A stretch of DNA of 64,000 bases, taken from contig NZ_JADKYR010000003.1 of NCBI RefSeq assembly GCF_015354335.1, positions 248,001-312,000 of the forward strand. The letters are read 5' to 3'. The notes under the pieces were generated by a model. The model had not been told where the DNA came from, ran no database searches, and saw nothing but the letters and a program-made list of their open reading frames with translations. This document shows, one piece after another, positions 56,882 through 64,000 of the stretch. Positions within the stretch are counted from its first letter, which is position 1; each line of letters starts with the position of its first letter. This stretch comes from Methylophilus sp. 13 (lineage in GTDB: Bacteria > Pseudomonadota > Gammaproteobacteria > Burkholderiales > Methylophilaceae). Position numbers and translations under genes: made by a program.

Positions 56882-57265
56882 TTAAGCTTTAGCTTCTTTA
56901 GGACGTTTAGCACCGTATTTGGAACGTGACTGTTTACGATCTTTCACACCAGCCGTATCCAAGCTACCGCGCACCATGTGGTAACGCACACCTGGCAAGT
57001 CTTTTACACGACCACCGCGAATCAGCACCACAGAGTGCTCTTGCAGGTTATGGCCTTCACCGCCGATGTAGCTAATGACTTCGTAACCGTTAGTCAGGCG
57101 CACTTTGGCAACCTTACGCAACGCGGAGTTTGGCTTTTTAGGAGTAGTGGTGTACACACGGGTACATACACCACGCTTTTGTGGACAGGATTCCAGGGCT
57201 GGAACCTTGCTCTTGGTTACCACTTTAACGCGTGGTTTACGTACTAACTGATTAATGGTTGGCAT
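56882..57265 (-). CDS. rpsL: 30S ribosomal protein S12
   Basis: 127 residues. Decoding-centre protein. [18 protein letters not shown] and [20 protein letters not shown] carry the two Lys sites where streptomycin resistance arises; both are wild type. First gene of the str operon, separated from rpoC by 207 bp that contain two hairpins and a strong promoter. Confidence 0.99.
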   Translation of the reverse strand: MPTINQLVRKPRVKVVTKSKVPALESCPQKRGVCTRVYTTTPKKPNSALRKVAKVRLTNGYEVISYIGGEGHNLQEHSVVLIRGGRVKDLPGVRYHMVRGSLDTAGVKDRKQSRSKYGAKRPKEAKA

Positions 57266-57341
57266 TGCCTTAACCTCTTCACCTTAAAAAATCCACCAAC
57301 TGAGCAGGAAACTCAGGACCGGCGGCATATCAACAATAACA

Positions 57342-57360
57342 CCTTATTGAGACAATAAGG
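57342..57360 (-). other. Hairpin in the rpsL leader
   Basis: CCTTATTG, AGA, CAATAAGG: a perfect 8-bp stem with a 3-nt loop. It is transcribed from the rpsL promoter and lies about 77 bp upstream of the start codon. Confidence 0.6.
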
Positions 57361-57379
57361 CTATTCTGAGAAACCCAGC

Positions 57380-57408
57380 ATTTTAATAAACGAGTCAAGG
57401 GGTGTCAA
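57380..57408 (-). promoter_or_regulatory. Promoter of the str operon (rpsL onward)
   Basis: Minus-strand TTGACA (complement of 57403-57408) and TAAAAT (complement of 57380-57385) with the ideal 17-bp spacing. The -35 is part of the 3' arm of the hairpin that follows rpoC. Predicted leader about 108 nt. Confidence 0.85.
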
Positions 57409-57435
57409 GCATTATTCATACTTGAACACCCCTTG
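57396..57435 (-). terminator. Hairpin after rpoC, probable weak terminator or processing site
   Basis: CAAGGGGTGT pairs with ACACCCCTTG, then after a bulged base CAAG with CTTG, around an 11-nt loop. It starts 37 bp past the rpoC stop. On the minus strand no T-run follows. On the plus strand TTTTATT does, but no gene is read that way. Confidence 0.6.
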
Positions 57436-57472
57436 TTTTATTACCCGGCCTGACGACCGGTAAAGCCTAAAA

Positions 57473-60400
57473 TTACTCGGTCGCGTTGTCGTCCGTTGCG
57501 GTTTCTTCAACCACTTCTTCTGGTGCAAACATCGCTTCAGCGGCCAACATCGCTTCTGAAGGCTCAGCGACATTTGGCGTCAATGACGCAATTGCTGCAC
57601 GCTTGCGAGACTCGTGATACGCCAAACCGGTACCGGCTGGAATCAGACGGCCGACAATCACGTTTTCTTTCAAGCCACGCAGATCGTCGCGTTTGCCCAA
57701 GATCGCAGCCTCGGTCAACACTCTTGTCGTTTCCTGGAAGGATGCGGCAGAGATGAAGGAGTCCGTAGACAGCGATGCCTTGGTAATCCCCAGCAATACG
57801 TACTCGAATGTTGCCGGACGTTTGTTTTCGGCAATGACGCGTTCGTTTTCAGTCAACAAGTCTGCACGCTCTACCTGCTCACCCGGGATGAAGCTGGTAT
57901 CACCGGCATCTTGCACTTTCACACGGCGCAACATCTGACGCACAATGACTTCAATGTGCTTGTCGTTAATCTTCACGCCCTGCAAACGATACACGTCTTG
58001 CACTTCGTCAATGATATAACGTGCCAGTGCCTCACGACCTTGCAGACGCAAGATGTCTTGCGGATCTGCCGGGCCGTCGACAATCGTTTCACCCTTGGTG
58101 ACCACTTGACCATCGTGCGCGGTCACGTGCTTGTCCTTGGCAATCAGGAACTCGCTGGTAATACCGTCCAGGTCAGTAATGACCAGACGCTGCTTACCCT
58201 TGGTGTCCTTACCAAATGACACAGTACCGGTCACTTCTGCCAGCATGCCGGCATCTTTGGGTGAACGTGCTTCGAACAGCTCAGCCACACGTGGCAGACC
58301 CCCGGTAATATCCCGTGTTTTGGAGGATTCTTGCGGGATACGTGCCAGCACTTCACCCACACCCACTTCCTGACCATCTTTCACGGTAATGATACAACCC
58401 AGCTGGAAGGTGACGTTTACCGGCGTTTCAGTACCGGCAATTTTCACTTCCACACCATTTGCATCCAGCAATTTCACCTGTGGACGCAAGCCTTTAGTCG
58501 AGCCCGCTCTTTGTTTAGGATCAATCACCACCAGTGAGGACAAGCCAGTGACTTCATCCACCTGCTTGGCAACCGTGACGCCTTCTTCAACGTTCTCGAA
58601 CTTCACGCGACCCGCATACTCGGTAATAATCGGACGAGTATGTGGATCCCAAGTCGCCAAGGCCTGACCCGCTTTAACCGTCTTACCATCATTGATGGTC
58701 AGTGTCGCACCGTAAGGCACTTTATGACGCTCACGCTCACGGCCATTGTCGTCAGAAATCACAACCTCACCGTTACGGGAAATCACGATTTGCTCACCAC
58801 GTGAGTTGGTCACGTAACGCATGGTCGATGTGAAGCCAGCAGTACCGTTAGACTTGCTCTCTACTTGTGACACAGAAGCTGCACGGGATACCGCACCACC
58901 AATGTGGAATGTACGCATGGTCAACTGTGTACCAGGCTCACCGATGGACTGTGCCGCAATCACGCCGACAGACTCGCCGATACTGATCAGCTTGCCACGA
59001 CCCAAGTCACGACCATAACACTTGGCACAAATCCCGTAACGTGTGTCGCAAGTCAGGGCAGTACGCACTTTGACTTCATCAATGCCCAACGCATCAATTT
59101 TCTCGACTTCGTCTTCACCCAGCAAAGTACCGGCTGCGAATACCACTTCCTGTGTTTCAGGATGCAAGATATCCAGAGCAGAGGTACGACCCAGGATACG
59201 GTCATGCAAGGGCTCAACCACTTCACCGCCTTTAACCAGCGCCTTGGTGACCAAGCCTTCGGTGGTGCCACAATCGGTCTCGGTCACAACCAAGTCTTGT
59301 GTCACGTCTACCAGACGGCGTGTCAGGTAACCGGAGTTCGCTGTTTTCAGCGCCGTATCGGCCAGACCCTTACGCGCACCGTGGGTTGAAATAAAGTATT
59401 GCAACACGTTCAAGCCATCACGGAAGTTCGCCTTGATCGGCGTTTCAATAATGGAACCATCTGGTTTCGCCATCAGGCCACGCATACCAGCCAGCTGACG
59501 CACCTGCGCTGCGGAACCCCGCGCACCGGAGTCGGCCATCATGTAAATCGCGTTAAAGGATTCCTGACGAACAGCTTTACCGTCTTTGGTGACCACGTTG
59601 CCGTCAGCGTCCTTGACATCTTCTTCGCGCAACTGCTTCATCATGGCCTCAGCCACTTTGTCACCAGCACGACCCCAGATGTCGACCACCTTGTTGTAAC
59701 GCTCACCCTGTGTCACCAGACCGGATACATACTGGTCTTCGATCTCTTTCACTTCAGCATCGGCAGCCGCAATCAATTGCTCTTTCTCTGGTGGCACCAA
59801 CATGTCATTGATGCTGATAGAGATACCGGCTTTGGTTGCGTATGAGTAACCGGTGTACATCAGTTTATCCGCGAAGATCACGGTTTCACGGATGCCTACC
59901 TTACGGAAGCTGGCATTGATCAGGCGTGAAATTTCTTTTTTCTTCAGTGCCTTGTCAATGTAGCTGTATGGCATGCCTGGTGGCAGAATTTCAGACAGCA
60001 AAGCACGGCCAACGGTGGTGTTATACCGATTGAATTTCTCGGTTTTGTGACCGGTCACATCCATCTCGAACTCACGGATACGCACCGTAATCTTGGCGTG
60101 CAAATCGATCAGCCCCTGGTCGTACACACGTTGTACTTCCTTGATGTCACTGAAGATCATACCTTCGCCACGTGCAGCCACTTTTTCGCGAGTCATGTAA
60201 TACAGACCCAACACGATATCCTGCGAAGGCACAATGATAGGCTCGCCGTTGGCTGGAGACAGTACGTTGTTGGAAGCCAACATCAAGGTGCGGGCTTCCA
60301 TCTGTGCTTCCAGGCTCAATGGAACGTGTACCGCCATTTGGTCACCGTCAAAGTCAGCGTTAAAGGCTGAACACACCAATGGGTGCAACTGGATCGCTTT

Positions 60401-61732
60401 ACCTTCGATCAGCACGGGCTCAAATGCCTGGATACCCAAACGGTGCAGCGTAGGCGCACGGTTCAACAACACCGGATGCTCGCGGATCACGTCTTCCAGG
60501 ATATCCCAAACTTCTGGTCCTTCTTCTTCCACTTTCTTCTTGGCAGCCTTGATGGTGGTTGCCAAGCCTAACACTTCCAGCTTGTGGAAAATGAAAGGCT
60601 TGAACAATTCCAGCGCCATTTTCTTAGGCAAACCGCACTGATGCAGTTTCAACTGCGGACCGACCACGATCACGGAACGGCCGGAGTAGTCCACACGTTT
60701 ACCCAACAGGTTTTGACGGAAACGACCGCCTTTACCTTTGATCATGTCAGCCAGTGATTTGAGCGGACGCTTGTTGGCGCCGGTCATCACTTTACCGCGA
60801 CGACCGTTATCCAGCAGAGAGTCAACAGCCTCTTGCAACATACGTTTTTCGTTACGGACGATGATTTCAGGCGCTTTCAGCTCCAGCAAACGCTTCAAGC
60901 GGTTGTTACGGTTGATCACACGGCGATACAGGTCGTTCAGATCCGAGGTCGCAAAGCGGCCACCATCCAGTGGCACCAATGGACGCAGCTCTGGTGGCAA
61001 CACTGGCAAGATTTCCAGGATCATCCACTCTGGCTTGATGCCAGATTTCTGGAACGCTTCCAGGACTTTCAGACGCTTGGCGATCTTCTTGATTTTGGCT
61101 TCAGAGCTGGTCGCGGACAGTTCGCTACGCAATGTTTCAATCTCGCGCTCAATGTCCATGGTGCGCAACAATTCACGCACAGCTTCAGCACCCATCACGG
61201 CGTTGAATTCGTCACCGTATTCTTCCACCTTGGCCAGGTAGTCATCTTCAGTCAGCAACTGGCCACGGGTCAGCGGCGTCATGCCTGGATCAATCACGAT
61301 GAATGCTTCAAAGTACAACACACGTTCGATGTCGCGCAAGGCGATATCCAGCACCATGCCCAAGCGGCTAGGCAAGGATTTCAGGAACCAGATGTGGGCG
61401 ACAGGTGAGGCCAGCTCGATATGACCCATGCGCTCACGACGCACTTTGCTCAGTGTGACTTCAACGCCACATTTTTCACAAATCACACCGCGGTGTTTCA
61501 AACGCTTGTATTTACCGCACAAGCACTCGTAATCTTTGATCGGGCCAAAGATTTTGGAGCAGAACAAACCGTCCCGCTCAGGTTTGAAGGTACGGTAGTT
61601 GATGGTTTCTGGCTTTTTCACTTCGCCATAGGACCATGAACGGATTTTTTCAGGTGAAGCCAGCGCGATCTTGATCGCGTCGAACTCTTCTTCTTGCGTA
61701 ACCTGTTTAAATAAATCTAATAACGCTTTCAT
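57473..61732 (-). CDS. rpoC: RNA polymerase subunit beta'
   Basis: 1419 residues. The N-terminal zinc finger has [20 protein letters not shown]. The catalytic Mg2+ loop is [12 protein letters not shown] (around residue 460), and the second zinc site lies in [19 protein letters not shown]. Trigger-loop and bridge-helix regions are uninterrupted, with no intein or insertion. It follows rpoB by 23 bp. The acidic C-terminal tail ([15 protein letters not shown]) is where the omega subunit would bind in homologues. Confidence 0.99.
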   Translation of the reverse strand: MKALLDLFKQVTQEEEFDAIKIALASPEKIRSWSYGEVKKPETINYRTFKPERDGLFCSKIFGPIKDYECLCGKYKRLKHRGVICEKCGVEVTLSKVRRERMGHIELASPVAHIWFLKSLPSRLGMVLDIALRDIERVLYFEAFIVIDPGMTPLTRGQLLTEDDYLAKVEEYGDEFNAVMGAEAVRELLRTMDIEREIETLRSELSATSSEAKIKKIAKRLKVLEAFQKSGIKPEWMILEILPVLPPELRPLVPLDGGRFATSDLNDLYRRVINRNNRLKRLLELKAPEIIVRNEKRMLQEAVDSLLDNGRRGKVMTGANKRPLKSLADMIKGKGGRFRQNLLGKRVDYSGRSVIVVGPQLKLHQCGLPKKMALELFKPFIFHKLEVLGLATTIKAAKKKVEEEGPEVWDILEDVIREHPVLLNRAPTLHRLGIQAFEPVLIEGKAIQLHPLVCSAFNADFDGDQMAVHVPLSLEAQMEARTLMLASNNVLSPANGEPIIVPSQDIVLGLYYMTREKVAARGEGMIFSDIKEVQRVYDQGLIDLHAKITVRIREFEMDVTGHKTEKFNRYNTTVGRALLSEILPPGMPYSYIDKALKKKEISRLINASFRKVGIRETVIFADKLMYTGYSYATKAGISISINDMLVPPEKEQLIAAADAEVKEIEDQYVSGLVTQGERYNKVVDIWGRAGDKVAEAMMKQLREEDVKDADGNVVTKDGKAVRQESFNAIYMMADSGARGSAAQVRQLAGMRGLMAKPDGSIIETPIKANFRDGLNVLQYFISTHGARKGLADTALKTANSGYLTRRLVDVTQDLVVTETDCGTTEGLVTKALVKGGEVVEPLHDRILGRTSALDILHPETQEVVFAAGTLLGEDEVEKIDALGIDEVKVRTALTCDTRYGICAKCYGRDLGRGKLISIGESVGVIAAQSIGEPGTQLTMRTFHIGGAVSRAASVSQVESKSNGTAGFTSTMRYVTNSRGEQIVISRNGEVVISDDNGRERERHKVPYGATLTINDGKTVKAGQALATWDPHTRPIITEYAGRVKFENVEEGVTVAKQVDEVTGLSSLVVIDPKQRAGSTKGLRPQVKLLDANGVEVKIAGTETPVNVTFQLGCIITVKDGQEVGVGEVLARIPQESSKTRDITGGLPRVAELFEARSPKDAGMLAEVTGTVSFGKDTKGKQRLVITDLDGITSEFLIAKDKHVTAHDGQVVTKGETIVDGPADPQDILRLQGREALARYIIDEVQDVYRLQGVKINDKHIEVIVRQMLRRVKVQDAGDTSFIPGEQVERADLLTENERVIAENKRPATFEYVLLGITKASLSTDSFISAASFQETTRVLTEAAILGKRDDLRGLKENVIVGRLIPAGTGLAYHESRKRAAIASLTPNVAEPSEAMLAAEAMFAPEEVVEETATDDNATE

Positions 61733-61755
61733 AGAGACTCTCCTAATGGCGGGGC

Positions 61756-64000
61756 TTAGTTACGGTCCAAATCAATATCAATGGCCAGTGAACGGATTTC
61801 TTTCACCAGCACGTTGAATGATTCAGGCATACCCGCATCAATTTTGTGCTCACCTTTGACGATGTTTTCGTACACTTTGGTACGGCCATTCACGTCATCT
61901 GATTTCACGGTCAACATCTCTTGCAAGGTGTATGACGCACCATAGGCTTCCAGTGCCCACACTTCCATCTCACCGAAGCGCTGGCCACCGAACTGGGCTT
62001 TACCACCCAGCGGCTGCTGTGTCACCAGGCTGTAAGGACCGGTAGATCGTGCGTGCATCTTGTCGTCGACCAAGTGGTGCAGTTTCAGCACGTGCATGTA
62101 ACCGACAGTCACTGGACGCTCGAACGCATCACCGGTACGGCCATCAAACAGTTTGACCTGTGTTTTGCCAGCGTGGAACTGCAATTTCTTGGTGTGCTCG
62201 TCATCATCAGGGAAAGCCAGATCCAGCATGGCTTTAATGTCAGACTCAGCGGCACCGTCAAACACTGGTGTCGCGAACGGCACGCCGTGTTTCAGGTTCT
62301 GCGCAAGGTCAATCACTTCCACATCTGTCAGACCAGCAATGTCTTCTTTCTTGCCAGTGCTGCTGTTATAGATCTTGTCCAGGAAGCCTCGGATTTCAGC
62401 CACTTTGGCTTCTGCTTGCAGCATATCGCCAATGCGTTTGCCCAAACCTTTGGCAGCCCAACCCAGGTGGGTTTCCAGAATCTGACCGATGTTCATCCGT
62501 GAAGGCACGCCCAGCGGGTTCAACACGATATCCAGCGGTGTACCATCAGCCATGTATGGCATGTCTTCGACCGGGCAGATTTTTGAAATCACACCCTTGT
62601 TACCGTGACGACCGGCCATCTTGTCACCAGGCTGAATACGGCGTTTCACAGCCAGATAGACTTTGACCATTTTTTGTACACCTGGTGGCAGTTCGTCACC
62701 TTGTGTCAGTTTACGCTTCTTCTCTTCGAATTTGTTATCGAATTCGATGCGGGCCTGGCTCAAGCTGTCTTTCAACTGCTCAAGTTGACGGGCAGCCTCT
62801 TCATCGCTCAAACGGATGTCAAACCAGTCATAACGACCCACGCTCTCCAGATATTCCTGAGTCAGGGTGTCGCCTTTTTTCAGCTTGTTCGGACCACCTG
62901 TGGCCACTTTACCCGTCAACAGACGGCTGATACGGCCAAAAGTATCGTCTTCTACAATACGCATCTGGTCGCCCAGATCTTTCTTGTAGTGAGACAACTG
63001 GTCATCAATAATTTGTTGCGCACGGGCATCACGGTCGATACCTTCGCGTGTGAACACTTGTACGTCGATCACAGTACCGGTCATGCCAGAAGGCACGCGC
63101 AGTGAAGTGTCTTTCACGTCAGACGCTTTTTCACCGAAAATCGCACGCAGCAGCTTTTCTTCTGGCGTTAAAGTGGTTTCACCTTTAGGGGTCACTTTAC
63201 CTACCAGCACGTCACCCGCTTCCACCTCGGCACCAATATAGATAATCCCGGAATCATCCAGACGGCCCAGCATGCGCTCGGACAGATTGGAAATATCGCG
63301 GGTAATCTCTTCAGGTCCCAGTTTGGTATCACGTGCCACCACTGACAGCTCTTCAATGTGGATGGAGGTGTAACGGTCATCAGCCACTACGCGCTCGGAG
63401 ATCAGAATCGAGTCTTCGTAGTTGTAACCGTTCCAAGGCATAAAGCCAACCAGCATGTTCTGACCCAGCGCCAACTCACCCATATCCGTAGAAGCACCAT
63501 CCGCCACCACGTCGCCGCGGCTAATGATATCGCCTACTTTAACCAGCGGACGCTGGTTAATATTGGTGTTCTGGTTAGAACGGGTGTACTTGGTCAGGTT
63601 GTAGATATCCACACCCACTTCGCCGGCTTGCGCTTCAGCATCGTGGACACGAATCACAATACGGCCTGAGTCGACGTAATCGACCACGCCACCACGACGG
63701 GCAGTCACGACAGTACCGGAGTCCACCGCGACTGTACGCTCAATGCCTGTACCGACTACGGCTTTTTCAGCACGCAGACAAGGCACGGCTTGACGTTGCA
63801 TGTTGGCACCCATCAAGGCACGGTTCGCGTCATCGTGTTCCAGGAAAGGAATCAATGAAGCCGCAACAGACACGATCTGGCCTGGTGCCACGTCCATATA
63901 CTGCACGCGCTCAGGTTGCGTCATGGTAAATTCGTTATGGAAACGCGCAGAGACCAATTCCTCCTTGAAGCCACCGTCTGTAGACAGTTCGGTGTTAGCC
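61756..64000 (-). CDS. rpoB: RNA polymerase subunit beta, C-terminal part
   Basis: About 748 C-terminal residues; the frame continues beyond the window edge, with coding homology ([15 protein letters not shown]) right up to it. Visible blocks include [55 protein letters not shown] and [20 protein letters not shown]. The rifampicin-pocket cluster lies upstream of the visible part, so resistance cannot be judged. The apparent start at 63957 (TTG) is an edge artefact. Confidence 0.99.
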   Translation of the reverse strand, partial: ANTELSTDGGFKEELVSARFHNEFTMTQPERVQYMDVAPGQIVSVAASLIPFLEHDDANRALMGANMQRQAVPCLRAEKAVVGTGIERTVAVDSGTVVTARRGGVVDYVDSGRIVIRVHDAEAQAGEVGVDIYNLTKYTRSNQNTNINQRPLVKVGDIISRGDVVADGASTDMGELALGQNMLVGFMPWNGYNYEDSILISERVVADDRYTSIHIEELSVVARDTKLGPEEITRDISNLSERMLGRLDDSGIIYIGAEVEAGDVLVGKVTPKGETTLTPEEKLLRAIFGEKASDVKDTSLRVPSGMTGTVIDVQVFTREGIDRDARAQQIIDDQLSHYKKDLGDQMRIVEDDTFGRISRLLTGKVATGGPNKLKKGDTLTQEYLESVGRYDWFDIRLSDEEAARQLEQLKDSLSQARIEFDNKFEEKKRKLTQGDELPPGVQKMVKVYLAVKRRIQPGDKMAGRHGNKGVISKICPVEDMPYMADGTPLDIVLNPLGVPSRMNIGQILETHLGWAAKGLGKRIGDMLQAEAKVAEIRGFLDKIYNSSTGKKEDIAGLTDVEVIDLAQNLKHGVPFATPVFDGAAESDIKAMLDLAFPDDDEHTKKLQFHAGKTQVKLFDGRTGDAFERPVTVGYMHVLKLHHLVDDKMHARSTGPYSLVTQQPLGGKAQFGGQRFGEMEVWALEAYGASYTLQEMLTVKSDDVNGRTKVYENIVKGEHKIDAGMPESFNVLVKEIRSLAIDIDLDRN

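Noticed and set aside
63955-63957. TTG at 63957 as the rpoB start
   Set aside because: In-frame RpoB-like sequence continues to the window edge and the visible protein is only the C-terminal part.
30-64000. CRISPR array, insertion sequence or prophage
   Set aside because: No regularly spaced direct repeats, transposase, integrase or phage structural gene could be found on either strand.

Overview
This 64-kb window is chromosomal DNA of a Gram-negative betaproteobacterium. The gene content and order fit the Nitrosomonadales, most likely a Methylophilaceae member such as Methylophilus. That family assignment is an inference: no methylotrophy gene lies in the window to confirm it. Support comes from the rpoBC-str-S10-spc-alpha ribosomal superoperon, the dusB-short fis-purH order, oxygen-dependent HemF, an RND efflux operon with lipoprotein outer-membrane channel, Lgt, and a tRNA with encoded CCA. 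No insertion sequence, phage, CRISPR array or rRNA operon is visible, no gene looks frameshifted, and no stretch over 300 bases lacks a gene.

Layout. Bases 1-7850 hold the 3' part of polA, two small membrane-protein genes, a MHYT-PAS-GGDEF diguanylate cyclase, a molybdopterin-binding (CinA-N-like) gene with a small Cys-cluster gene, lgt and an MHS-type MFS transporter. Bases 7911-14642 hold an efflux operon (adaptor, RND pump, outer-membrane channel, all minus strand) and its divergent AcrR/TtgR-type repressor gene, separated by two abutting AcrR-like operators laid over a good sigma70 promoter. Bases 14722-22822 hold dusB-fis, purH, purD, hemF, an M18 aminopeptidase gene and an APC amino-acid permease gene, all plus strand. 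Bases 22843-28778 (minus) hold a cytochrome c, a hexose-6-phosphate mutarotase, ilvD and a cstA-ybdD-DUF2805 cluster.

Bases 29032-35588 hold a stand-alone ANTAR-domain gene, tRNA-Val(UAC), radC with an unrecognised HELLH putative peptidase gene upstream of it, then coaBC, a TonB-dependent receptor gene, dut, rpmB and rpmG. The radC/coaBC/dut/rpmBG neighbourhood is an old conserved cluster. The receptor gene, and perhaps the HELLH gene, look like additions to it; the receptor's 3' two-thirds is clearly more AT-rich than its 5' part. Bases 35608-38721 hold an MscS channel, MgtE and a glutaredoxin-like gene.

Bases 38738-64000 (minus) are the transcription/translation superoperon. In transcription order: rpoB (5' end outside), rpoC | rpsL, rpsG, fusA, tuf | rpsJ | rplC, rplD, rplW, rplB, rpsS, rplV, rpsC, rplP, rpmC, rpsQ | rplN, rplX, rplE, rpsN, rpsH, rplF, rplR, rpsE, rpmD, rplO, secY, infA, rpmJ | rpsM, rpsK, rpsD, rpoA, rplQ. 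The bars mark punctuation that can be read from sequence. Sigma70-like promoters stand before rpsL, rplC, rplN and rpsM. The first three have a -35 embedded in, or abutting, a stable hairpin; a GC-rich attenuator lies between tuf and rpsJ.

The strongest points for a second look are the ANTAR-only regulator, the HELLH protein, the tandem AcrR boxes, the receptor insertion with a 34-bp perfect palindrome before it, a possibly leaderless coaBC mRNA, and the hairpin-promoter junctions in the ribosomal cluster. I found nothing that I can defend as a wholly new multi-gene system.
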